From Polaribacter pacificus (lineage in GTDB: Bacteria; Bacteroidota; Bacteroidia; Flavobacteriales; Flavobacteriaceae), in contig NZ_CP150664.1 in assembly GCF_038024035.1 (NCBI RefSeq), positions 1,922,001 to 1,986,000 of the forward strand: a stretch of 64,000 nt of DNA. Reading direction: 5' to 3'. The notes below the pieces were generated by a model. That model made no database searches, was not told the DNA's origin, and saw only the letters and a program-made list of their open reading frames with translations. The position numbers and the translations under genes are program-made. Position 1 is the stretch's first letter. Each line of letters starts with the position of its first letter. Below are positions 10,361-18,377 of this stretch, piece by piece.

Positions 10361-10425
10361 TTTGGTGAGAGAAGAGAAAAGAGAAGAGAGAAGTTCTCGA
10401 TCTGCCTATCGCAGGTAGGTGTAAT
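10361..10425 (+). repeat. Purine-rich tract with small GC palindrome remnant
   Basis: After the last permease gene a GAGAGAAGAGAAAAGAGAAG tract (10367-10392) recurs without the ACTGAC tail. At 10402-10418 there is an imperfect palindrome, CTGCCTATCGCAGGTAG, that resembles a degenerate form of the CCTGCC/GGCAGG palindrome at 63396-63415. Confidence 0.5.
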
Positions 10426-10430
10426 ATTCC

Positions 10431-10461
10431 AAAAAAAAACCACGCAGGTTGCGTGGTTTTT
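10431..10461. terminator. Bidirectional rho-independent terminator
   Basis: The hairpin CCACGCA-GGT-TGCGTGG (10440-10456) is flanked by A9 on the left and T5 on the right. It can end transcription of the permease genes (+) and of the bacilliredoxin gene (-). Confidence 0.85.
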
Positions 10462-10520
10462 AGATCTTATTATTTCTACTTAAAAACACTTTCCAAAGGA
10501 AAAGATTTAGGATAGGAAGT

Positions 10521-10931
10521 TTAACAAAATTCGTCGTAAGCTTGTGCTAAGTTTTGCGCAATCATCTGTGCAGAACGTCCTTCAATATGGTGACGCTCTA
10601 GCATGTGAACCAAGTTCCCATCCTTAAACAAGGCAATGGCTGGTGATGATGGAGGAAAAGGAATCATATGTTCTCTTGCTTTTTGAGTCGATTCTTTTTC
10701 TACACCTGCAAAAACAGTTGTTAAATTTGTAGGTCTTTTGTCTGCGCCTAATGAAGCAATCGCTCCAGGTCTAGCAGTACCTGCTGCACAACCACAAACA
10801 GAATTTACCATAACTAAGGTTGTTCCTTCTTTTGCCAATGCATTGTCTACATCTTCAGCAGTATATAAAGCTTCAAAACCAGCGTTGATCAATTCATCAC
10901 GCATTGGTTTTACTAATTCTTCTGGATACAT
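10521..10931 (-). CDS. BrxA/BrxB family bacilliredoxin
   Basis: This 136-aa cytoplasmic protein belongs to the BrxA/BrxB (YphP/YqiW) family of thioredoxin-fold proteins. Members remove bacillithiol from mixed disulfides or act as weak disulfide isomerases. The family's active-site motif C-G-C is at residues 46-48 in the context VNSVCGCAAGTARPG, and the length is normal. It stands alone on the minus strand, facing the permease genes across a shared terminator. A terminal Cys (residue 136) is present. The function rests on family membership; whether this organism makes bacillithiol cannot be seen here. Confidence 0.92.
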   Translation of the reverse strand: MYPEELVKPMRDELINAGFEALYTAEDVDNALAKEGTTLVMVNSVCGCAAGTARPGAIASLGADKRPTNLTTVFAGVEKESTQKAREHMIPFPPSSPAIALFKDGNLVHMLERHHIEGRSAQMIAQNLAQAYDEFC

Positions 10932-11056
10932 AATTTAAAATTTTAAGCTACAAAGGTACAGATAAAAATTAGGATTTAAAAGTCTAAGAATCTAACAAAG
11001 CGTTAACTTTTAGATCAGGTTTTTATGCCTATATTTGACACCTTAAAAAGATAAAA

Positions 11057-11800
11057 ATGGGAAATTTTACCAAATGGTTAGGAGCAGGATTGGGTTTTAC
11101 CTTAGGTGGGCCAATCGGGAGCATCATTGGGTTTGCAGTAGGAAGTTTTGTAGATGGATTTAGCAAAGAAGACATACTTAAAGAAGCACAGTCTGCCAGA
11201 GGTCGTTCTGCAGGAACGCAATCGGGAGATTTTGAAATAAGTTTATTGGTTTTGGCCTCTGTTGTGATAAAGGCTGATGGAAAGGTAGATCAACGAGAAC
11301 TCGATTATGTAAGAACTCAGTTTGTAGGCATGTACGGCAAGGATCGTGCAAACAATGCATTTCGTTTGTTTAAAGGCATCATCAAAGAACAAGTGTCTTC
11401 TTACCAAGTTTGTATGCAAATAAGACAGCATATGCCACATGCTTCTCGATTGCAATTGCTTCACTTTTTGTTTGGGATAGCCAAATCAGATGAGCACGTT
11501 ACAGAAGTTGAGGTTATAGAAATTAAAAAAATAGCAGGGTATTTAAACATCAATCCACATGATTTTGAATCGATCAAGGCCATGTTTTTTGACAGCTCTG
11601 ACAATGCCTATAAGATTTTAGAAATCACCAAAGATGCCACCAATGATGAGCTTAAAAAAGCCTACCGAAAAATGGCTAAAAAATACCATCCAGACAAGCT
11701 GCAAGATTTAGGAGAAGAGCATTTAAAAGGCGCACAGGATAAATTTTTACAGATTCAAAATGCCTACGAAAAATTAAAGAAAGAGCGAGGAATGAATTAG
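11057..11800 (+). CDS. TerB-like/DnaJ domain co-chaperone (DjlA-like)
   Basis: This 247-aa protein has three parts. A glycine-rich hydrophobic N-terminus (about residues 8-33) could insert in or contact the membrane. A helical TerB-like domain spans roughly 55-165, and a C-terminal J domain starts near residue 185 with the HPD motif at 211-213. This order matches DjlA-type DnaJ proteins, which stimulate the DnaK ATPase through HPD. The gene is monocistronic between the bacilliredoxin and ileS. The client or process is not evident. Confidence 0.88.
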   Translation: MGNFTKWLGAGLGFTLGGPIGSIIGFAVGSFVDGFSKEDILKEAQSARGRSAGTQSGDFEISLLVLASVVIKADGKVDQRELDYVRTQFVGMYGKDRANNAFRLFKGIIKEQVSSYQVCMQIRQHMPHASRLQLLHFLFGIAKSDEHVTEVEVIEIKKIAGYLNINPHDFESIKAMFFDSSDNAYKILEITKDATNDELKKAYRKMAKKYHPDKLQDLGEEHLKGAQDKFLQIQNAYEKLKKERGMN

Positions 11801-11881
11801 AAAAGCATCGTCTGTATTGCAAGTTCTCAATCGTATACTTTATAGGTTAGAACCGCTGTAAGGCTGCGCCATTCTCCCTTG

Positions 11882-11920
11882 GCAACTTTGTCCTTTTGAA
11901 CCTTTGCAACTTTAGCCCTT
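11882..11920. repeat. Short imperfect direct repeat upstream of ileS
   Basis: GCAACTTTGTCCTT (11882-11895) and GCAACTTTAGCCCTT (11906-11920) form a two-unit imperfect repeat in the 181-bp gap before ileS. No coding function is seen. Confidence 0.5.
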
Positions 11921-11981
11921 CATTTATCAAAAATTACAAGAAAATATGTAATTTCGCACATTGATTAAAGAGCAGGAAAAA

Positions 11982-14900
11982 ATGAGCACGAAATTTACTG
12001 AGTATAAAGGACTTGACCTACCAAAAGTTGCCGAAGAAATCTTAGATTATTGGAACACAGAAAACATCTTTGAAAAGAGCATTAGCTCTCGAGAAGGAAA
12101 CAAACCGTTTGTGTTTTTTGAAGGGCCTCCATCAGCCAATGGGTTGCCAGGAGTTCATCACGTATTAGCTCGTTCTATTAAAGATATTTTTCCACGCTAT
12201 AAAACCATGAAAGGTTTTCAGGTAAAGCGTAAAGCAGGATGGGATACTCACGGTCTTCCAATTGAGTTGGGTGTAGAAAAAGAATTGGGAATCACCAAAG
12301 AAGATATCGGAACCAAAATATCTGTAGAAGCCTATAATGAAGCTTGTAAAAAAGCGGTGATGCGCTATACGGATATCTGGAATGATATGACCAATAAAAT
12401 TGGATATTGGGTAGATATGGAAGATCCATATATTACTTACAAATCTAAGTATATGGAGAGTGTTTGGTGGTTGTTAAAGCAGATTTACAATAAGAATTTA
12501 TTGTACAAGGGCTATACCATTCAGCCCTATTCTCCAAAAGCAGGAACAGGTTTAAGTTCACATGAGTTAAACCAGCCTGGAACCTATCAAGATGTTACAG
12601 ATACGACTGTTGTCGCGCAATTTAAAACGATAAAAGACAGCCTGCCAGAATTTTTACAAGTTGATGGCGATGTACACTTTTTAGCATGGACAACAACACC
12701 TTGGACCCTGCCCAGCAATACTGCATTAACCGTTGGGCCAAAAATTGACTATGTGCTAGTTGAAACTTTTAATCAGTATACTTTTGAGCCGATAAAAGTG
12801 GTGTTGGCTAAAAGCTTAGTTGCAAAACAATTTGCTGGAAAAAAGTTTAATCAAGTTAAAGATGTAGCCGATTTAAAAAGCTACACAGAAGCAGACAAAC
12901 AAATTCCATATTTGATTTTAAACGAATTTAAAGGGAAAGATTTAGTCGGAATAAAATACGAGCAGTTATTAAAATACGCCTTGCCTTATGAAAATCCAGA
13001 AAATGCTTTTCGAGTAATTTCAGGAGATTTTGTAACCACAGAAGACGGAACCGGTATCGTACATACTGCACCCACATTTGGTGCTGATGATGCCTTGGTT
13101 GCCAAACAAGCGAGTCCAGAAATCCCACCTTTATTGGTTTTAGATGACAACGGAAATCCAGTTCCATTGGTAGATCTACAAGGAAAATTTAGACCAGAGT
13201 TGGGTGAGTTTGCCGGGAAATATGTAAAAAATGAATATTATGCTGATGGTGAAGCACCAGAGAAATCTGTAGATGTAGAATTAGCCATCAAATTAAAAAC
13301 AGAAAATAAAGCCTTTAAGGTTGAGAAGTATGTGCACAGTTATCCAAATTGTTGGAGAACTGATAAGCCAATCTTATACTACCCATTAGATTCTTGGTTT
13401 ATCAAAGTGACCGATGTAAAAGATCGAATGCATGAATTAAATGAAACCATTAATTGGAAACCAGAATCTACAGGGACAGGACGCTTTGGAAATTGGTTAA
13501 AAAATGCCAATGATTGGAATCTTTCACGTTCTCGTTACTGGGGAATCCCATTGCCAATTTGGAGAACCGAAGATGGCAAAGAAGAAATCATGATCGGTTC
13601 TGTAGCAGAATTGAAATCTGAAATGGCAAAAGCCATTAGTGCAGGCCTGTTAAAAGAAGATATTTTTGCTGATTTTGAGGTAGGAAACATGTCTGAAGAA
13701 AACTATGATACCATTGATTTACACAAAAACATTGTAGATCAGATCGTTTTGGTTTCTAAATCAGGTAAACCGATGAAACGCGAAAGTGATTTAATTGATG
13801 TCTGGTTTGATTCTGGGTCGATGCCTTACGCACAATGGCATTATCCATTTGAAAATAAAGAATTAATAGACAATAAAGAATTTTATCCAGCTGATTTTAT
13901 CGCCGAAGGTGTAGATCAGACAAGAGGCTGGTTTTATACATTGCATGCAATCGGAACCATGGTTTTTGATTCTGTAGCCTATAAAAATGTAGTTTCAAAC
14001 GGTTTGGTTTTAGATAAAAATGGTCAAAAAATGTCGAAGCGCTTAGGCAACGCCACAGATCCTTTTGAAACCTTAAAAACCTATGGCGCGGATGCCACAC
14101 GTTGGTATATGATTAGCAATGCCAATCCTTGGGATAATTTAAAGTTTGATGTGGATGGGATTGCAGAGGTCTCTCGAAAATTTTTCGGGACGCTTTACAA
14201 TACTTATTCGTTTTTTACGCTTTATGCCAATATCGATAAGTTCTCTTATAAAGAAGCAGATATTCCATTAGAAGAACGTCCAGAAATTGATCGTTGGATT
14301 TTATCAGAATTGCACTCTTTGATTGCGCGTGTTGATGGATTTTATGGAGACTACGAGCCAACAAAAGCCACGAGAGCTATTTCTGATTTTGTTCAAGAAT
14401 TATTGAGTAACTGGTATGTTCGTTTGTGTAGAAGACGTTTTTGGAAAGGAGAGTATGAGCAAGATAAAATTTCTGCATATCAAACACTCTACACGTGTAT
14501 GTTAACGGTAGCCAAATTATCGGCACCGGTTGCGCCATTCTTTATGGATCGTTTGTATAAAGATTTAACCAGCGTAACGGGCAAAGAAACTTTTGAGAGT
14601 GTGCACTTAGCAGATTTCCCAGTGTATGATGCTGCTTTTGTAGATGCATCTTTAGAGAGAAAAATGGAGAACGCCCAGATTATCTCTTCATTGGTCTTGT
14701 CATTAAGAGCCAAAGAAAAAATCAAAGTTCGTCAGCCATTACAGAAAATAATGATTCCTGTATTGGACGCTCAACAAAAAGAAGAAATTTTAGCCGTTTC
14801 TCAGTTAATTAAACACGAGGTAAACGTTAAAGAAATAGAATTGTTAGATGATGCTTCTGGCATCTTGGTCAAGCAAATTAAACCGAACTTTAAAACTTTA

Positions 14901-15389
14901 GGACCAAAATTTGGAAAAGACATGGGCCTAATTTCTAAAGCAATTCAACAATTTTCGCAGGATGACATCATCAAAATAGAAAAAGATGGAAATTTGATGA
15001 TACAAATTGCCGGAAAAAGTATAAATTTGGAAACCTCAGATGTAGAAATCTCATCAAAAGACATTGAAGGTTGGTTGGTAGCAAATGCTGCTGGATTAAC
15101 AGTCGCTTTGGATGTGCATATTTCTGAAGATTTACGAAAAGAAGGAATTGCTAGAGAATTGGTCAATAGAATTCAAAATTTGCGTAAAGATTCTGGTCTT
15201 GAGGTTACAGACAAAATACAATTGACTGTTTTAAAGTTTGAAAACTTAGAGGCAGCAGTGCTGGAAAATAAAGACTATATCATGAGTGAAACACTTACCA
15301 AAGAACTCAATTTTGTTAGTACTTTAGAGAATGGTACAGATATTGAGTTTGATGATATAAAAAGTAAAATTATAATCCAAAAAATGTAA
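11982..15389 (+). CDS. ileS: Isoleucyl-tRNA synthetase
   Basis: This 1135-aa class I synthetase charges tRNA-Ile in the cytoplasm. The HIGH-like signature lies in PPSANGLPGVHHV (residues 49-61) and the KMSKS-like loop is KMSKR at about 683-687. A large CP1 editing insertion lies between them and an anticodon-binding domain follows. The length is that of the larger, eukaryote-like IleRS type rather than the roughly 940-aa type. An in-frame TTG exists 21 bp upstream, but the ATG at 11982 (MSTKFTEYKGLDLPKVAEEI) fits family N-termini better. A degenerate -7 box, TAATTTCG, is at 11949-11956. The DksA-like gene follows 3 bp after the stop. Confidence 0.96.
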   Translation: MSTKFTEYKGLDLPKVAEEILDYWNTENIFEKSISSREGNKPFVFFEGPPSANGLPGVHHVLARSIKDIFPRYKTMKGFQVKRKAGWDTHGLPIELGVEKELGITKEDIGTKISVEAYNEACKKAVMRYTDIWNDMTNKIGYWVDMEDPYITYKSKYMESVWWLLKQIYNKNLLYKGYTIQPYSPKAGTGLSSHELNQPGTYQDVTDTTVVAQFKTIKDSLPEFLQVDGDVHFLAWTTTPWTLPSNTALTVGPKIDYVLVETFNQYTFEPIKVVLAKSLVAKQFAGKKFNQVKDVADLKSYTEADKQIPYLILNEFKGKDLVGIKYEQLLKYALPYENPENAFRVISGDFVTTEDGTGIVHTAPTFGADDALVAKQASPEIPPLLVLDDNGNPVPLVDLQGKFRPELGEFAGKYVKNEYYADGEAPEKSVDVELAIKLKTENKAFKVEKYVHSYPNCWRTDKPILYYPLDSWFIKVTDVKDRMHELNETINWKPESTGTGRFGNWLKNANDWNLSRSRYWGIPLPIWRTEDGKEEIMIGSVAELKSEMAKAISAGLLKEDIFADFEVGNMSEENYDTIDLHKNIVDQIVLVSKSGKPMKRESDLIDVWFDSGSMPYAQWHYPFENKELIDNKEFYPADFIAEGVDQTRGWFYTLHAIGTMVFDSVAYKNVVSNGLVLDKNGQKMSKRLGNATDPFETLKTYGADATRWYMISNANPWDNLKFDVDGIAEVSRKFFGTLYNTYSFFTLYANIDKFSYKEADIPLEERPEIDRWILSELHSLIARVDGFYGDYEPTKATRAISDFVQELLSNWYVRLCRRRFWKGEYEQDKISAYQTLYTCMLTVAKLSAPVAPFFMDRLYKDLTSVTGKETFESVHLADFPVYDAAFVDASLERKMENAQIISSLVLSLRAKEKIKVRQPLQKIMIPVLDAQQKEEILAVSQLIKHEVNVKEIELLDDASGILVKQIKPNFKTLGPKFGKDMGLISKAIQQFSQDDIIKIEKDGNLMIQIAGKSINLETSDVEISSKDIEGWLVANAAGLTVALDVHISEDLRKEGIARELVNRIQNLRKDSGLEVTDKIQLTVLKFENLEAAVLENKDYIMSETLTKELNFVSTLENGTDIEFDDIKSKIIIQKM

Positions 15390-15392
15390 GCA

Positions 15393-15770
15393 ATGACAGA
15401 GAATAAAATTAGATACTCAGATGCAGACTTACAAGAGTTTAAAGAAATCATCTTAAAAAAAATCGCTAGAGCAGAAGAAGATCTAGCGCTCTTGGAAAGT
15501 TCTTATAAAAACGGAGCTAATAATGACACCGATGACACTTCTCCTACCTTTAAGTCGTTTGAAGAAGGTTCAGACACTATGAGCAAAGAAGCCAATGTGC
15601 AATTGGCTATTCGTCAAGAAAAGTTTATCCGTGATTTAAAGAATGCTTTGTTACGTATAGAAAACAAAACTTATGGAGTTTGTAGAGTTACCGGAAACTT
15701 GATCCAAAAAGAACGTTTAAAATTGGTTCCGCATGCTACCTTAAGCATCGAAGCCAAAAGAAAACAATAA
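15393..15770 (+). CDS. TraR/DksA family protein with degraded zinc finger
   Basis: This 125-aa protein is predicted to bind RNA polymerase through its secondary channel, like DksA. It has the coiled-coil N-terminal part and the C-terminal YGVCRVTGNLIQKERLKLVP segment. DksA normally has four zinc cysteines. Here only Cys97 remains: the partner position is Thr100 and the second pair is replaced around Ser118 and Ala121. The fold match is good, but zinc binding is unlikely. It is co-transcribed with ileS (3-bp gap) and followed by a strong terminator. Confidence 0.85.
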   Translation: MTENKIRYSDADLQEFKEIILKKIARAEEDLALLESSYKNGANNDTDDTSPTFKSFEEGSDTMSKEANVQLAIRQEKFIRDLKNALLRIENKTYGVCRVTGNLIQKERLKLVPHATLSIEAKRKQ

Positions 15771-15772
15771 AT

Positions 15773-15802
15773 AAAAAAGCAGCGAGTTTCGCTGCTTTTT
15801 TT
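15773..15802. terminator. Bidirectional rho-independent terminator
   Basis: The hairpin GCAGCGA-GTT-TCGCTGC has an A6 run before it and a T7 run after it. It lies between the convergent DksA-like (+) and DCC (-) genes. Confidence 0.9.
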
Positions 15803-15813
15803 ATGGGTTATTT

Positions 15814-16260
15814 TTAAGGTAAAAATCGTGCCTTTAGTTGAGGTGTCGGAATATAACAGGCTTCTTTTTTGCCGTACCAAGCATACCTGTTTCTTGCAAT
15901 ATAATCATAGACGATGTTTCTGAGTCCTGCAGGCAAAATTAAAAAAGGCGTCAAAAGATTGGTAGGAAAACCCAGTCTTGAGGCTATTTTAAGTGCTGCT
16001 GTTGATTTGTAAAATATTTTTTTGTCTGAGGTATACAGAATAATAGAGTCCATTTTTGCCACATCTACTTTAAAATGTGCTAAAATGGCTTGTCCAGTTT
16101 CTCCCTGTAATGAGGTAAAGAGAAAGCGTTGCTTTGTGTCCTTGCCAAGCACGTATTGTACAGAGCTGTTACAAAGATTGCAAACTCCATCAAAAAGAAT
16201 TAATTGTGTTCCCTCTGGTAGTATTGGTAGCATTTGCTTATCTGTTAAATGGGACTTCAT
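15814..16260 (-). CDS. DCC1-like thiol-disulfide oxidoreductase family protein (DUF393)
   Basis: This 148-aa protein has the DUF393 hallmark DGVCNLCNSSV, with a CxxC pair at residues 27 and 30, followed by FTSLQGETG. The family is predicted to be thioredoxin-like; its substrates are unknown. The first ATG overlaps the end of the upstream DoxX gene by 23 bp. A second in-frame ATG (codon 10, at 16233) would start 4 nt after that stop and is a plausible alternative. The neighbourhood suggests the two proteins act together, perhaps in membrane thiol redox. That is inference. Confidence 0.88.
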   Translation of the reverse strand: MKSHLTDKQMLPILPEGTQLILFDGVCNLCNSSVQYVLGKDTKQRFLFTSLQGETGQAILAHFKVDVAKMDSIILYTSDKKIFYKSTAALKIASRLGFPTNLLTPFLILPAGLRNIVYDYIARNRYAWYGKKEACYIPTPQLKARFLP

Positions 16261-17536
16261 TGATCCAATGAAAACCTCGGTTAGTTAGTAAAAATTTCTC
16301 TCTATAATCTAGGGTTCGTTTCGTTTTAATTGAAATTGTATCTTTATTATAGAGACCGTTGAGGTAAAAATCACCGTCCACCCCTTCATGATAGGTAAAA
16401 GTATATTCTTTTAAATCTGCAGAGGTACTTTTTAGCTGTAAACTTTTCGCAAGACTGTCAATTTTTACAGTAAACCAAAGTTTTTCTCCATTTTTATATT
16501 GGATTAGCGCATATTCTTTATGATCTATGAGCAAGTTTTTCCACCCGTTAATTTCTGTCGGTGAATCTGATATTTCCTTACCTTTTTGAATGCTCACTTC
16601 TTCTATTTCATACAAACCTCTTAAAGGAAGTGCGGCCTTTGCTTGTATAGAGCGTTCTTTAGAGGCCATTGCATTTATGGTTCCATAACCCAATACATAG
16701 CTGAGAAGCAAAATTTTAGCAGCGATTAAGAAAATCTTAAAGCCTTTTTTAAATGGAGGCTGGTAGATGCTGGTTAAAGAAACAGGTTTTCTAAAAAAGA
16801 AAAATTGCCATGCTTTATTAAAATCACGTGCAAACAAAAAGGCAGCCATCAAAAATAAATGGGTGGATAATAACTTTACAGGTACATCGTAAAAATAATT
16901 TACAGCCATTACATTGGCAGTCGTCATAAGTGTAATGATTAGACCAAAAGTGAGTGTTCTTCTAAATAATAACAAAACGGCTGCCACTTCTGCAAGTCCC
17001 ATAAAGAGGTTATAGCCTTTTGAAAATCCTAAAAAAGTCCATGCCAGACCCATTGGAGAGGCTTCTCCAAAAGTTTGCGTTAATCGCGAGAAACTCGGTG
17101 GTGAAAATTGCAATTGAATTACTTTGACCAGTCCGTAATTGATAAGCATTAATCCAACATACAATCGCAATGAAAGGCTCAACCAATAGTACATTTTAAG
17201 GTAATTCTTTGATTTTTTGTCAATCAAACTCCAAATAAGCGTGCTAAAAATTGCTATCAAAGCAATGCTAAATACCAACACATAATCATAGGTAGTATCT
17301 CCACTTCCAGAAGGTCCTGTTGGAATTTTAACCTCAATTCCAAAGAAGGTTTTTCCAATCCCGGGAACAAAATTGTAGAACAGGTTTTTAAAAAAATTAC
17401 CAATAAACCCAAAATATGGATAAGCACCATTGTTTTGTAATAGGATAAACAATGAGAAATAACTAAAGAAAAAACGGAAACTTATTTTTTTTAAAAAAGA
17501 CCAATGGGTGTTTTCTGACGGGCTTATAGTGTTCAT
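16238..17536 (-). CDS. DoxX-like integral membrane protein
   Basis: This 432-aa protein has about seven hydrophobic segments in the first 300 residues. They include a DoxX-like four-helix part (GLMLINYGLVKVIQLQF, GLAEVAAVLLLFRRT). A C-terminal soluble domain of about 130 residues is rich in beta-type sequence (LKEYTFTYHEGVDGDFYLNG) and is not recognised. DoxX-type proteins are often linked to quinone or thiosulfate redox and thiol homeostasis. The overlap with the DCC gene implies coupled translation. It is divergent from lspA across a 209-bp gap. Confidence 0.75.
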   Translation of the reverse strand: MNTISPSENTHWSFLKKISFRFFFSYFSLFILLQNNGAYPYFGFIGNFFKNLFYNFVPGIGKTFFGIEVKIPTGPSGSGDTTYDYVLVFSIALIAIFSTLIWSLIDKKSKNYLKMYYWLSLSLRLYVGLMLINYGLVKVIQLQFSPPSFSRLTQTFGEASPMGLAWTFLGFSKGYNLFMGLAEVAAVLLLFRRTLTFGLIITLMTTANVMAVNYFYDVPVKLLSTHLFLMAAFLFARDFNKAWQFFFFRKPVSLTSIYQPPFKKGFKIFLIAAKILLLSYVLGYGTINAMASKERSIQAKAALPLRGLYEIEEVSIQKGKEISDSPTEINGWKNLLIDHKEYALIQYKNGEKLWFTVKIDSLAKSLQLKSTSADLKEYTFTYHEGVDGDFYLNGLYNKDTISIKTKRTLDYREKFLLTNRGFHWINEVPFNR

Positions 17537-17716
17537 AGTTAGTGGGTTATTGAGTTTGGTAAAACTAAAGTACTATAGATTTATTAAATAATTGAGAATA
17601 GTAGAGACATTAACTTTATTTTATACTTTGTTGTAAAGTAGTTGTTAATTTTATTGGTTTTAATGCCCAGAAAAAACACTCGCCATAAAAAGAAAGAAGA
17701 ATCTTAATAATATTCT

Positions 17717-17724
17717 TATTTTTG
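17717..17724 (+). promoter_or_regulatory. Predicted -7 box of lspA
   Basis: TATTTTTG matches the Bacteroidota -7 consensus TAnnTTTG and lies 21 bp before the lspA start. No convincing -33 TTG is seen at the right spacing. Confidence 0.55.
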
Positions 17725-17745
17725 ACAAAATAATTAAGCAGATAC

Positions 17746-18324
17746 ATGTCAAAAAGAAATATAGCCATCCTCACCATTTTTTTAGCACTACTTATAGATC
17801 AAGCGTCTAAAATTTATGTAAAAACTCATTTTTCTATCGGTGAAGAAGTGACTGTGTTTTCTAATTGGTTTTTACTTCATTTTACAGAAAACAACGGAAT
17901 GGCCTGGGGCTTTGAGTTTGGAGGAAAATCAGGCAAGTTATTTTTGACAATTTTTAGAATATTCGCTGTTTTTGGAATTCTGTACTGGCTGATTAGCAGT
18001 ATCAAAAAAAATACCCATACCGCTGTCATTATCGCTATTGCATTGGTGTTTTCTGGCGCTGTAGGAAACATCATTGATTCTGTATTTTACGGAGTTATTT
18101 TTGACGCGCCAGCTTATGGGGTAGCCACCTTATTTGCAGAGAATCCTTATGGAGAACTTATGCACGGAAGGGTTGTTGATATGTTGTATTTCCCTATCTA
18201 TGAAGGTGAAAACTTTACCTTTTTTAACGCTATTTTTAATGGAGCAGACTCGTTTATTACCATAGGTGTTATTCTGTTGTTTTTATTTAACAAACAAGCG
18301 TTCCCAAAAGAAACTGAAAAATAG
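17746..18324 (+). CDS. lspA: Lipoprotein signal peptidase (signal peptidase II)
   Basis: This 192-aa inner-membrane aspartic protease cleaves the signal peptide of diacylglyceryl-prolipoproteins. It has four hydrophobic helices and the conserved blocks ENNGMAWG, GAVGNIIDS, GRVVDML and FNGADSF. By alignment to E. coli LspA the catalytic aspartates are Asp145 and Asp168. It is slightly longer than the usual 160-170 aa because of an insert (about residues 110-140) typical of Bacteroidota. It stands alone, ahead of uvrC by 53 bp, with a TAnnTTTG box upstream. Confidence 0.95.
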   Translation: MSKRNIAILTIFLALLIDQASKIYVKTHFSIGEEVTVFSNWFLLHFTENNGMAWGFEFGGKSGKLFLTIFRIFAVFGILYWLISSIKKNTHTAVIIAIALVFSGAVGNIIDSVFYGVIFDAPAYGVATLFAENPYGELMHGRVVDMLYFPIYEGENFTFFNAIFNGADSFITIGVILLFLFNKQAFPKETEK

Positions 18325-18377
18325 AAAATCAGCCTTAGGTTTCAAATTTACTGGCAAAAAAATGGTATTTTCGTAAG

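Noticed and set aside
17663..17707. 14-codon basic ORF (MPRKNTRHKKKEES) between the DoxX-like gene and lspA
   Set aside because: It has a Lys-rich peptide like the 29-codon gene, but no clear promoter or terminator and no family I recognise, so it is not called.
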